Shown here: positions 44,130 through 54,354 of the stretch, one piece after another
How the letters are laid out: each line of letters opens with the position of its first letter
Position numbering within the stretch: the stretch's first letter is position 1
NCBI GenBank assembly: GCA_026419805.1
Contig: JAOSLS010000054.1
Coordinates: forward strand, 56,680 to 120,679
Direction of reading: 5' to 3'
DNA length: 64,000 bases
From: Ceratocystis colombiana
Taxonomy: Eukaryota > Ascomycota > Sordariomycetes > Microascales > Ceratocystidaceae
Program-made: the position numbers and the translations under genes
Notes under the pieces: generated by a model
The model's database searches: none
The model's input: only the letters and a program-made list of their open reading frames with translations
Told to the model about the DNA's origin: nothing

Positions 44130-46402
44130 CTTGAATTTCTACCTATCAGTTGATTTCCACTGAGCCATCATGTCGGGGAAATTGTACTGTACCATGTCGC
44201 AATGGGAAACATTCAACTTTGGGCGCTAAGCTAATTTGGCCGCCTACTAGAACATATAAAAACCCATGAAGCGCCGGCCACCGATCTGTGCTGCGTTTCG
44301 GGCATCAGTTGCCATAACTCACGAAGCACTGATCCGTGCTGACTCACTAGCATCGATTTGCTGGTATCAAGAACGAGATATGCGATGCATACTCAAAGCA
44401 TATTACGCTGATTTTAAGCAACACAACAAAAAGACCATGGATATCACTACTAATTTCGCACACAATTTGACGGCCGAGAGTCCCAATCGGCTTCGAGGGC
44501 GGGATACGGAAAGCTGATGCTTGGCCAAGTGCCAATGAACAGCCAAGCTTGGGCAAGGGTGGGTAAGTTTACACACTATAATTTGCATTAGACAATACTA
44601 TGATAGAAGCGGTGACTATATTCATCCCCATAGATGACCTTTTGCTTGCTGGCAACTAGCTAAAATGACTTCTGGGGCCATCTTAACGTTTGATGGCTCC
44701 TCTGCGGTATCAATATTAGTGGCAGCAGCTCTTTAAAGCCCTTTATTTCTGCGCCACATCACGCTTTTCCGTGGTGCTCAGGATGGCCTTGGCGACGCGA
44801 TCTGAAATAATTCTCTGTGCACAGGTCTAAGGCGGAGGTGAGGGATTTATCGAGAAAGTAGCTTTTCCCTGGCCGCAGCATCAGAGCAGCTAACCCCAGC
44901 CAGCTAGAAAACATTTTGTCTGCAGCAAATCCTTCAAGCCAACCGTAAAATACTTGGATCAAAGATGGTCCCGCTAGAGAGACAATGGCTATGCGATATG
45001 AAACAGGAGCCTTTCTGTTGTCCTAGTACCTCTGTTGTAGATAAAGCATTCTATTGTCTCTCTTTGCTCTACCGCAGACTAGGACTTGCAAGCTGCGTAA
45101 ATGAAACTCCAGGGTACAGCGGAAGACTAGCAGCTGTATCTAAGCAGCGTCAGAAGACAGCACAAATCAAATGGATGACAACATGACAACAGACAACAGT
45201 AGCGTGGGCACGTCTCTTGCTTAGAGCAAATATATGATGTTCTAACGAGCGTGGTGCCCTTTGATTGGTTGAACCAACGAAACCATGTTATTTGATTGGC
45301 TTATGCTTCTAACGCCAACCAAGTTAGTACTTGGACCTATCGCGGCTCACAACCGCCCAACAATTAGTCAAGATAAACAAATAGTATGGAGCTGAGACAA
45401 GGATGGCTTTTATCTACTTCCACTCCTGATACGCTGTATACGTGCTCTCGTCTATGCCATGCTAGCGGTCAGTCTGGCGGTGCATTTCTTCCCCTTTTTT
45501 GGTACTTCGGCTATCGGCTAAGAACTGGCTAATCCGACTTGCAAGTCGTTTTGTACGGACAAAGCGAGCACTTGTCCTCTGCATATCGCATTAATTTCCT
45601 CGCTGCGCGCTAAGGTCGCATAACTTTATGCCGAGTGGTCTGCAATCTAGATATTAGCCGCGTAGGACACATCTTCCGCGTTGATCAAGATCCAGCTTAT
45701 CTAGAAAGAGTACTGGTATTCAAAGATGCAATTCTTTATAGGACTCCTAGGGGCGTATAGCACACGCTGAGCTGAATCATCCATCCTTTCCAATACTCTC
45801 TTGCTTGTCTTGTATGCGAGAGTTACATGCGCCCTCTTCGGATTACCTAATAAATTTATTAGCCTTCCTAATTGTTGGAACAATCTACTGAATTCAGTTA
45901 TATCACTTTTGAAGTCACTCGTGATCCTGTACAGCCGCACGTGGAACCGTGCTGGTATACTGATGTGAAGCTTGTCTCTCTATTCCTTTTTCTACAGTGT
46001 CAAGTTCTTCCATCATGCATAACTAAGTGTTGAATAGACCTAACACTGTTATTCTTTATTGACTCTATAAATCGCTAACTATTTTAACCTCAATTTCTAA
46101 ATTACTTTTCCAGCTTTTCTAGCTTTTATACTTCTGTATATTTTCAGCCACAGTGGATAGGTGCTTGTCAAAGCGCCACACAATAGTCACGTGCCTGAGG
46201 CAAGCTTGGAGCGCCACGCAACACTAAGCTGGAGTATTCAGGCTCGGGTTTACCCAGGGTTAATCCGACTGAAGGCAGATTCCCCACAGGGTCAACTTGG
46301 CGATGAGGAGAACGTCATGCAAAGTGGCTTTCAGGGTAGATTCAGGCATAGGCATAAACAGAACGTAGTGCAGAGGGTTCGAGATTTGGACATACAGAAG
46401 AC
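44130..46402. other. No gene called
   Basis: Minus frames at 44759-44962 and 45701-45940 have plausible composition but no motif or partner exon. Fragments of the gypsy element may begin by about 46160. Confidence 0.35.
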
Positions 46403-46795
46403 TTGGTTGAGCGAATGGCAGATACAACCGACTTGGAAGGGATACACGATGTATTTCATGTAGACTGCATTGGGAAAGCTGCAAATGACCCACTACCGAG
46501 CCAACAGCAGGGGCTAGATGAGCCAGCGACCATCGTTAATAGTGAAGGCGAAGAAGAGTGGACAGTGGAGGACATTGTGCGAGCCCAAGGCAAAGGAGCT
46601 AGGAGGAAAGCCTTGGTGAAATGGCTAGGGTCCCTATTGAGAACATCCAGAACACCGAGGCACTGGATCGCAGGGAAGCCAAATGGGGCCTAATTTCTCC
46701 TAATGGTGGACCGCCAGTGACTACGGGACGTCGACCAAAGAGAAGAGGGGGATGGTGTTCAGCAAACCAAAAACTTTCGGGGAGGAGGGGCCGAT
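46403..46795 (+). mobile_element. Ty3/gypsy polyprotein end with chromodomain (fragment)
   Basis: Reads IHDVFHVDCIGKAANDPLPS, the usual bridge after the integrase (IHPVFHVSLL type). It is followed by EEEWTVEDIVRAQGKGARRK and ALVKWLG, the chromodomain core. After a frameshift near 46635 comes NIQNTEALDRREAKWGLISP, a stop at 46797, and a purine-rich tract (GGGGAGGAGGGG). Chromodomains of such elements guide insertion to marked chromatin. Only this end is recognisable; the integrase, reverse transcriptase and gag were not found upstream. Confidence 0.75.
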
Positions 46796-47202
46796 TGTGA
46801 TGATGTATGTGGCTCAGACCTTTCCCTCGCCCAAACGGCACACTTGCATGGCCCCAATACCTAGCCCTACTCAAAGACCATGAAGAAAGACCCTATTATT
46901 ACTTGTGGGATATTGCCCACTCAGTAGTTAAAATGAAAACTGACTTCTGGACTCCATTAGATGGTTTAGCTCTTTTCCTTTTCTCGTTAATAGAGCCGTT
47001 ATACAATTGTTCTTTCTTGTATCCCGCGAAGCCTTTAACACTAGGCTTACTGCAGTCTCCCTTTTTGGAGTTAGTGCAAACATGTGTTTCTTCCTTGATT
47101 ATTTCTTTCTTTTTGAATCAATGCTCTCCGATTCCGCATGTTGGACATTGCTATGAGTTATTGATCTTTTATTATTGCTGTCCCCATACAAGGTTGCTGA
47201 GG
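46796..47202 (+). other. Possible remnant of the gypsy 3' LTR
   Basis: TGTGATGATG begins directly after the purine-rich tract, as expected of a 3' LTR start. No second copy is present to confirm it. A 132-codon frame overlapping it (46807-47205) is probably chance. Confidence 0.25.
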
Positions 47203-47466
47203 TAACAGTAGATATTAGGAGGACGTACTGAATGTCCTGTGAAGAAGAGGAAGAAGGAATAAGTGATTATTGAAGTTGTTCAGTATCTATCTAAGTCTAG
47301 TCCGAGGGGCGGATCTCAGCCGGTTTATATATCCACCACTACCATGTTCTAGATCTAGATCAAGCACATGGGCCTTAGAAGAAGACCCTTGATGTCTGGT
47401 ACTAACCCTATCGTTTGGGCGAACTGGATCAGGGTCAGCAATCCTGGTAACCCTGACTTAGGTTGA
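47203..47466 (+). mobile_element. TAACAG-family LTR (copy 3), right end eroded
   Basis: TAACAGTAGATATTAGGAGG through TTTATATATCC to GACTTAGGTT matches the copy at 21197 closely. The final TACTGACA is replaced, so no target duplication can be shown. It lies just after gypsy remains, but nothing proves they belong together. Confidence 0.7.
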
Positions 47467-48219
47467 CTAGCCATGCTCTGACGATACCCTAGTTTTATCC
47501 AAAAGACGTTCAGTAGCCAGCCTCAATACCTGATATGTGTATTTGAGCCATGTCCTGTTATTGCGTACTGAAGATGAGGGCTTCAGATGCCTACATAGCT
47601 GTGTTTGAAATACAACCCAAACTTTGGGTGTTTAGAGAATCTATCAATATCAAGCCCAGTAGCAGTGCATAAGTGCGTAATATCGAGATCAAGATTGGGA
47701 ATACTAGGGAATGTTCCTTCGTCGTGATTAATGTTTCCCGACTAGATAAAGTTGACATAATGTACTCACTGCTCCGACCAATATCCGATAACTAAATTAT
47801 ATCGCGCCAAGCTTTTTTATGCTCGGGATGTGGGATATAACAAACACCTGACTTTAGAACTGTCAAATTGAATACACTATAGCTAGCACAGGTACATTGC
47901 AAATTCCATCCTGAGAGACGCCAACTCGGCCATGTACATTAAAAAACTAAAGATACAGGATGAAGAGTCCTTTTCTCGGGATACCCCCTCATCTCAACAC
48001 CCATCACTTAGTCCTCGTACTACCAGTCTTACGTCTGCTGTTGCCTTCAAAAGAGCTCCAAGATCAAGCGTCATAGAGCTATCGCCACTTCTACGGAGAT
48101 AAGAAACATGATTTACTAGTCTAGACTTTAGAAAATCTTCCGTTTCTAGTTTTAGTACAAAAGAAAAAAGTTATGTCATGTATTATATGTAGCCGATAAG
48201 AACAGTCCTGGGTCCCATG
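47467..48219. other. No gene seen
   Basis: AT-rich spacer. Confidence 0.4.
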
Positions 48220-48243
48220 CAAAAAGACCTGGCCGAAGCTTTT
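48220..48243 (+). promoter_or_regulatory. GGCC-AAAGCTTT upstream box
   Basis: CATGCAAAAAGACCTGGCCG then AAGCTTTT, about 480 bp before ATG 48716; close to the copy at 15263, including the leading CATGCAAAA. An orphan copy (GTCTTGCCAAAGCTTTCC) lies at 51633-51650. Confidence 0.45.
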
Positions 48244-48586
48244 ACAAGCACGCCCATGAACATGTAACTACACTGGTAACTAGTGTCCATTGCCTTTGTG
48301 TGTCTCGGCGCCCACAAGACCACCCTCGCGTTTCCACACAACCAACTCGATATCAGCCGAACTCCATCTATAACATCCCCCACATCCCCCTAGCCTTTGA
48401 GATATATGAAATGCGGTGGATAAGCATAGATCAACTACTGATACCCGGAGTCTCAGGCGCCCTCTGCCTTCTTCTTCATAGACTAGCAAAACAACCACCG
48501 GTTAGAAATTAACATGTGGCTCTTGATTGGATAACACAGAATGACAAATATGTCACAATCGAGAGTGAGGTAGGTATAAACTAGAG

Positions 48587-48595
48587 AATAAATAC
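48587..48595 (+). promoter_or_regulatory. TATA-like core promoter, member 11
   Basis: AATAAATAC, 129 bp before ATG 48716. Confidence 0.6.
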
Positions 48596-48715
48596 AAAGG
48601 CAGTTCCTACCCATAGGTACTCTTTCTTGACCTCTCAGCTTCCTATCACCGCGTTCCACACTCTCTACTCCTTTCCTACTCCAATCATTTGTACCTTTCT
48701 TGATATTTGCCCAAC

Positions 48716-49624
48716 ATGCGGCCTTCATTGACTTCCCTTTGCCTATCGATGCCTTGCTTGGATATCTGCGGGTCCCTTTCTAGTCCCAATGTTCAACCTA
48801 CTCATAGGGTTGCTCTGGGGCCTACCGAAGCCATTGCACTTCCGAAAGCCACTCACCCTTCCGATCCTTACTATCTTGAATCCCATGGGTATGGGTACGA
48901 GGAGCTTACCAGTGGTAGCTTTGGGATTTACAACGAGCGCGACGACCCCGAACACCCGGAACTATTAGCGGATGTACGCATTGACACTAGTTACAAAGTC
49001 ACAACCATCCGTGAGAGCGTCCTGCACCTCGAAGGGCCGCATAAGGATAGGCTAGAACTCCCCCAACTCTTTCAGGCACTTTGCTATCAGCAAGACATAC
49101 GTTTCGAGGAAATGAAGTGGGTTGTCATGGACATTGACGACACAGCCACCCGCTCAGCCGTCAGAGCATTCCGCAAAAACAACAATCTTAACTCCAACGA
49201 GGAGATCAGACTAACTCCTAATGATGAAGCTTGGGAAATATTTTCCAAAACCCCCTACTATAAAGATGCAGCTAAAATGGTTCCTGGCTCTGAGATCGAC
49301 AGAATCCTTTTTCGAACACAGAATCGCAAGATAAAAAGCATCGATTTCCCGAACATGATTTATCACATCGTCATGTTCTCGTTCAAGAGCTTGACGCCTG
49401 GCAACGAGAACACACCTGTCAGTCTCATTGACAAGCAGGCGGCTGAGCTTGCTGCTGAGAGAGACCTGAATGCTGCTATCGAAGATTCAGGGAACGCTCG
49501 ACAAGCAGAGTTGGAGGCTATCCTAAAGACAAACTCAGAGGGCTGCTCATCTACTAGCTCGCGCGAATCCGGCGGGGAAGCAAGCTTGGAGACTGCTCCA
49601 GGCCCCATTTCGGAGTCTATCTAG
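48716..49624 (+). CDS. Array-family protein, member 11 (302 aa), unknown function
   Basis: Intronless. ATG 48716 follows CCAAC and gives MRPSLTSLCLSMPCLDIC. Landmarks: ESHGYGYEEL (no Trp after GY), SFGIYNERDD, DVRIDTSYKVTTI, an altered RESVLHLEG where NNLDxE is usual, helix LELPQLFQALCYQ, MKWVVMDIDD, LTPNDEAWEIFS, YYKDAAKMVPGSEIDRI, HIVMFSFK. The tail has KQAAELAAERDLNAAIE, then GCSSTSSRESGGEAS. A solitary member between LTR and LINE debris. Confidence 0.88.
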   Translation: MRPSLTSLCLSMPCLDICGSLSSPNVQPTHRVALGPTEAIALPKATHPSDPYYLESHGYGYEELTSGSFGIYNERDDPEHPELLADVRIDTSYKVTTIRESVLHLEGPHKDRLELPQLFQALCYQQDIRFEEMKWVVMDIDDTATRSAVRAFRKNNNLNSNEEIRLTPNDEAWEIFSKTPYYKDAAKMVPGSEIDRILFRTQNRKIKSIDFPNMIYHIVMFSFKSLTPGNENTPVSLIDKQAAELAAERDLNAAIEDSGNARQAELEAILKTNSEGCSSTSSRESGGEASLETAPGPISESI

Positions 49625-50705
49625 TAGTCTGCTATGCAATTCAGTTCCAAGGGCGGGATGAAGACAAGTTCCAATCCTTGTAGCTCCACAGCTTCAGATT
49701 TAGCATGACCGCCTAACCATGAACACCGTTTGAGCAGGTAGTTATATGCCACTACTTTACATCACCAGCGCATCAATAGTTGGACTAGTCCGCACGTCAT
49801 TGAGGCGTGGAATCCAGGTATTCACAACCCTACTTTTTGGTCTCCTACACAACAGATTTAATATAGAATGTAACAGAACACTTAATCAACCAAAGCCAAT
49901 TGCTGTGTTATTCTACAGTCGTCCCAACGCCAATTTGTCTTGTTGTCTAGTTATGGCCGGCCTTGCCACATGTAGCATATTACTTTTTTCTCACTAATAC
50001 CAATCTTCCTTAGCCACTATTCCTAAGTGTTTTGGTCGACTGAAGTAGTGTAATACTTTAACCGCTTAGTTACACATGAAGTTGCTGGTATAGACAACTA
50101 GCTATCACGAGGTCGCCCTCCTGAGCAGGGGCTGACTGGCATCATAGTTCTGAATAGTAATAACATAGGACTAAGAAACCATATTTCAGAGTAATGACTG
50201 AAGTCTTCAACACGACGAATATCCCTTCCTTTCTATTCCTTTGTGCAAGCATCAGCCATATCATTGGCCAGTGAGAGAGGGACATTGGCAGAATTCCAAG
50301 ACTGGCAGCCATCTTTCCAGCCAATTAGAGTGCATAAAATCCGATGCGCACGTAGTAATTGGCTAGGTGGTGTAAGAGTGAAAAGTGGGATGCATAGTTA
50401 CATAACAGCCCAAGACTATTTATAAAGATCCTAGATGCATGAACACTACCAGCCAGGCCGGACTTACTCTGGACACGAATCCATTCTCTCATGCCATGTG
50501 TGCTGACAAGCAAGGAGCTAAGGAGAATAAACAAAACAAATAAAAATGGATGTGGTGACTACCGCGCGGCGCCTAGAAAATGTACTACTGTACCATTCAA
50601 GTAAGAGTGGTATAGTTATAACAGTGGATAGGGAAACACTTTCAGCACATTTCTCCAGAAAAACTACAGTTCAAAATCACTCTCTCATTGTTTTGTACTA
50701 TCTCG
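49625..50705. other. No gene seen
   Basis: Short unremarkable frames only. Confidence 0.4.
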
Positions 50706-50710
50706 GGTAC

Positions 50711-50892
50711 TGTAGAATAGATCTTAAATGTTGAATCAGTTGGTTTATTAAAGGGTTTAAGTCTATGCTACGTCCTGGAACTATTCCTTTTGTATTGTGG
50801 TGTCAATCATGTCACGTGATCAGCCACAATAGGTTCGGATAAGTGGGGCACGTATGGGACGCCACTTAACATATATACCGCGCCACGCAACA
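50711..50892 (-). mobile_element. Solo LTR, TGTTGCG family (copy 2), inverted
   Basis: 182 bp, reverse orientation to 37491-37672, with perfect 5-bp target duplications GGTAC (50706-50710 and 50893-50897). The two copies differ at about four positions, so both insertions look recent compared with the other repeats. Confidence 0.9.
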
Positions 50893-50897
50893 GGTAC

Positions 50898-51853
50898 TAA
50901 TAATATTGTGTCTTCACTGTGTACTGTGTTGACTAGACTTTGGTTTGGTGGAAGTTCCAATCTTGTTCAGTGCATACAGCAAAATACACCATGTATGTTT
51001 GATTTCGTGCAGTGCAGATATTGTCTCTTATCGTTCTAAAGAGTTAAACTCTGTCCCATGATACAAGTGCGTGCCGCCTGTTTTCTATAAAGTTTCTGTT
51101 GTGGAGATACATATGTTACAACAGTTTCAATATTGTTGTTGACGAGGGGTAGATACTCTCTAGCACGTGACACTATCGTTAGGGTTATCCTGACCACATG
51201 ACCCTAGAACATCGCCGTTTCTGTATCACGATATCTACTACAGCGAGCTCTAGCAGAATATTTATACAATCTTGACACCTCAATGCAATATTTTTGTACT
51301 CCGAAGAGGCTAGGGATTGACAATGGGAGACTTTCTGCATTGTGAACGGATGAATCTAGCATTGTCCACTAGTCAAAAATATCATGGTTTGTGGATAACC
51401 ACATATAATCTGCAATCGGTCATGCATATGGATGTCATGATCTATGACCTAGAACTACCAACTGATCTATCTGTGCAAACTAGAATAGCTACTAACAACG
51501 TGCTTAGGGGCTTTTTTTGTCGTTTCCCAGCTGGCTGCTTCTTATAGTATTGATTTTTTGAATAACAAAAATAGGAAGAAGAGAGGACAGGAAGGACTTC
51601 ACAGATGCTTTGAGTAAGCCTTAGCCGCGAAAGGTCTTGCCAAAGCTTTCCAAAAGCTGGCCCAAGATATACAAAAAGACTGACATGTTTTTGGCATGTG
51701 CAGTAAGCAAGCTTGTTACTCGTCTTCCATCTGTAGTCGTCAGAAACAAAAAGAAAATAAAAGAAAAAAAAAACAGGAAGCAGAAAACAGAAAGCAGAAA
51801 ACAAAGTACCCCGTCTAAACGCCGCTCCTCTCCCCGTGCCAGCTCGTCCCCTG
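50898..51853. other. No gene seen
   Basis: Contains an A/G-rich tract at 51745-51806 that creates spurious Lys- and Phe-rich frames, plus the orphan upstream box near 51633. Confidence 0.4.
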
Positions 51854-52570
51854 TTATGTGTCTACACGACACGCCCTCCACTTAGGGTCCAGTTTCCCAG
51901 CTAGGTAGTTACACGACCTATCTTCTCTGAGGAGTTTTTTGGCAAGCCTCCCCGCCAGCCTCGTAGTGTTGCCCATGCATTCCCATGGGTGGCAGAAGTC
52001 CTTTGGTTTGCCGCAGTTCGGCACTTGGCATCTTTTCTCCACGTCCTGATGGTTGAACCTGGTGTGGTATTCCTCGAAGTCGCCGTGTCTGGAACGCGCC
52101 GCGAGGATTCTCGCCACGGTGCCTCGGTTCAGTCCTTTCATCCAGTCTACCTTGTATGGCCTTGGAATTCCCAACGCCCCTCCGAGGTGGTCGGTGTTTG
52201 GACAGTTGTCTCTCATCCAGTTCTTGAAGTCGGCCCTGAATGCGTCATTCTTCCAGCGCCGTGCCGCCGCCAGAGACATCGTCCTCTCGGGAACCAACAG
52301 ATCCGAACTCCTGCATCCCGCTTTGGCCAGCTGGTCCACTGCTTCGTTCCCTGGGACTTCGCAGTGCCCCGGGACCCAGTGTACCCTGCCGACCGGCTTG
52401 TCTAGCGAGAGGCACTCCGTTCCGCCTTCCCACTTTGCAAGGATGCGCCGAATCTCGTCGACCTCGAGTTGGGAAGTGCCTGGCTTCCTCATTCGCTTGC
52501 TGATGCGTTTTGCTACTCCCAGGTTGTCCACGCACAGATTCAGACCCTCGTGATTGAAGAGCGAGGCTCA
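51854..52570 (-). mobile_element. Tad1-like LINE ORF2 end: RNase H fragment
   Basis: The minus-strand frame encodes LNLCVDNLGVAKRISKRM, VGRVHWVPGHCEVPGNEAVD and QLAKAG. This is the RNase H pattern in which VDN and the final Asp of NEAVD are catalytic and WVPGH is the His loop. A trailing part has CQVPNCGKPKDFCHPWECMG, a degraded zinc-binding end. RNase H in such elements removes the RNA strand during target-primed reverse transcription. Truncated at about 52570; the reverse transcriptase is absent here. Confidence 0.8.
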
Positions 52571-52583
52571 ACCGATTGATATG

Positions 52584-52690
52584 TCTAGACCAAACACGGG
52601 GCCTGGAAAAAGGCCTTTTGTATCTGACACCAACCCTAACGTTTGACCAAACTTTGTCAGGGTTAGCAGTCCTAGTAACGAGGTTACCGA
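52584..52690 (+). mobile_element. 3' half of a TAACAG-family LTR
   Basis: CCAACCCTAACGTTTG, GTCAGGGTTAGCAGTCCT and GGTTACCGACA match the right half of the LTR at 7850 and 21197. It abuts the truncated LINE fragment. Confidence 0.5.
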
Positions 52691-53291
52691 CAGTTACAGA
52701 CGGCCAGTGGCGCATGTTGTACAAGGTACATTGATGTGTTATAAATTTTCTTAGAAAAGCTATACCAGGCAATGTGTAGGGAACTAAGGCGCACAAGTTT
52801 ATACCACAATAATCAATTGACTAAGACATAATCGTCTAAAGTTAGTGTTGTATAGATTTCTGCTGTGCCATACGCCCCCAGGCTTTACTCCAGCGGCTTC
52901 TGGCTGATCTCTGACCTCCGACCCAAGGTGCTTCGGAACCGGGAAATAGAAAGACTAGCGAAATCCGCCGGAGCCTGGGCGATCTGAATGTAAATGTCAT
53001 GACCATTAATAAACGCTATTATACTGAGAGTTTAAACCAAGCTACTACGGGGCTGGATTCTAATATTTTCTGCGTACGGGATTTCTTGGATCTCTCGTCT
53101 TTCACGAATAGATGGTAGAGCGGACATACGCAAATCAATGACTAATGCTTTGTAGGCCGTGATTACTTTTGGTTTTCTTTTTTTGTAGTCCAAGTTGGGC
53201 CGCTTATGAAGGTTAGGGAAGTGGGAAGTGTCTATCAATGCATTATACTACGTGAGAAGAATGCGAAGGGTAATGGTAGAGGACAAGCGAC
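52691..53291. other. No gene seen
   Basis: An ATTAATAAACGCTATT at 53007-53022 resembles the sequence downstream of member 9 (ATTAATAAACACTATT at 42399-42414) and may be the 3' end of a lost paralog; no coding relic was found next to it. Confidence 0.3.
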
Positions 53292-53301
53292 TTATAAATA
53301 C
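53292..53301 (+). promoter_or_regulatory. TATA-like core promoter, member 12
   Basis: TTATAAATACATCTGTGGCG then CC, 127 bp before ATG 53419; shares CTGTGGCGCC with member 4. Confidence 0.6.
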
Positions 53302-53418
53302 ATCTGTGGCGCCGTTGTGCAAGCTGATATTCTCAATGTCTCTCACCACATTTTCCCAAGTTTCTTCTCATCCTACTCATTATCTTTTGTTATCTCAGCA
53401 TTTGAACTGCTTCCTAAT

Positions 53419-54354
53419 ATGCTCTGGTCTTCTTTTCTCACCTACGTTAGCACATCGCTACCATGCCTTTGGAACTGTAGGCCTTATCCGGCTCAGGATT
53501 CTCAACCCGCTAGGATCTCTGGATCTGAGACTACCCAAACTTTTGGGCTTGAGTCTATTGAAACATCTGGGCTTGAATACACGGAAGAATCTCCCGCTAT
53601 CGAGACCACTGATATCACTGATCAATTATACCTGTCTGAACATGGCTACTATGCCTTATTTTTCCCAAATAGCGACACTAGAGTGTATTCCAAACACTAT
53701 GGCGAAAATGAGGCAGAAGCAATGTTGCATATATTCTTCGATGAAGAGCGCTATGTTGCGATCATTCGTGATAACAAGTTGTGCGATGAAAAGGACCACG
53801 AGGATAAGTTACCCCTCCACAGGATCTTCAAGGCGGTTTCCCATGCCCAGGGTGTCAAGTACTACGCCATGGATTGGATTGTGATGGATATTGACAGCTT
53901 GGATACTCTTGATCTCATCAACGACTACCATGCAAGAAATAATCTTCCACTCGAGGAGGATATTAGACTGACCCAGGAGAATATATACTGGGACTTGTTT
54001 GCAGATACTGATTACTACAAACAGGCTTCTCAAATGATACCTTGGGGAATGGACAAAATCATTATCAGAAGACAGGAGCGCGTCATAGAGGGTACAGACT
54101 ATCCGACCACCGTGACTTATCTCGTCATGTTTTCGTTCAAGTCACATAAATCAGAAGGGCAAGAATATCTTGCTACTGATCCCGCCGAAATTCGCGCTCT
54201 GGAAAACGTGGAAGCTGCTATAGAGGCTGTGGACAAGACTCAGGCTGCCTATTTAAAGGCTGAATTAGATAGCACGATACACGATGATATCGAGACACCA
54301 GAGCACTCTGCAGAGAGTGCATCGGAAAACTCTGAGTTGGAGGCCACTTCTTAA
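53419..54354 (+). CDS. Array-family protein, member 12 (311 aa), unknown function
   Basis: Intronless. The frame is open from 53206, through the promoter box, but ATG 53419 gives MLWSSFLTYVSTSLPCLW. The linker has short ESIETSGLEYTEES near-repeats. Landmarks: SEHGYYALFF, TRVYSKHYG, AMLHIFFDEERYVAIIRDN, LPLHRIFKAVSH, MDWIVMDIDS, LTQENIYWDLF, YYKQASQMIPWGMDKIIIRR, QERVIEGTDYP, VMFSFK. The TDPAEIRALENVEAAIEAVD tail is shared with members 13 and 14, so these three form a subfamily. Confidence 0.88.
   Translation: MLWSSFLTYVSTSLPCLWNCRPYPAQDSQPARISGSETTQTFGLESIETSGLEYTEESPAIETTDITDQLYLSEHGYYALFFPNSDTRVYSKHYGENEAEAMLHIFFDEERYVAIIRDNKLCDEKDHEDKLPLHRIFKAVSHAQGVKYYAMDWIVMDIDSLDTLDLINDYHARNNLPLEEDIRLTQENIYWDLFADTDYYKQASQMIPWGMDKIIIRRQERVIEGTDYPTTVTYLVMFSFKSHKSEGQEYLATDPAEIRALENVEAAIEAVDKTQAAYLKAELDSTIHDDIETPEHSAESASENSELEATS

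Noticed and set aside
46807..47205. 132-codon plus frame rich in Leu and Phe
   Set aside because: AT-rich sequence after the gypsy stop; no homolog pattern; probably LTR or flank.
47203..47466. Assigning the TAACAG LTR to the adjacent gypsy chromodomain element
   Set aside because: About 400 bp separates them, and a better LTR start (TGTGATG after a purine tract) lies at 46796.
51621..51881. Lys- and Phe-rich frames over the A/G tract
   Set aside because: Low-complexity DNA keeps both strands open.
52245..52796. 183-codon minus frame and three plus frames over the LINE fragment
   Set aside because: Shadows of the RNase H frame, which has clear catalytic motifs.
53228..53884. 218-codon plus frame overlapping member 12
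   Set aside because: Out-of-frame shadow; member 12 has the promoter box and family landmarks.
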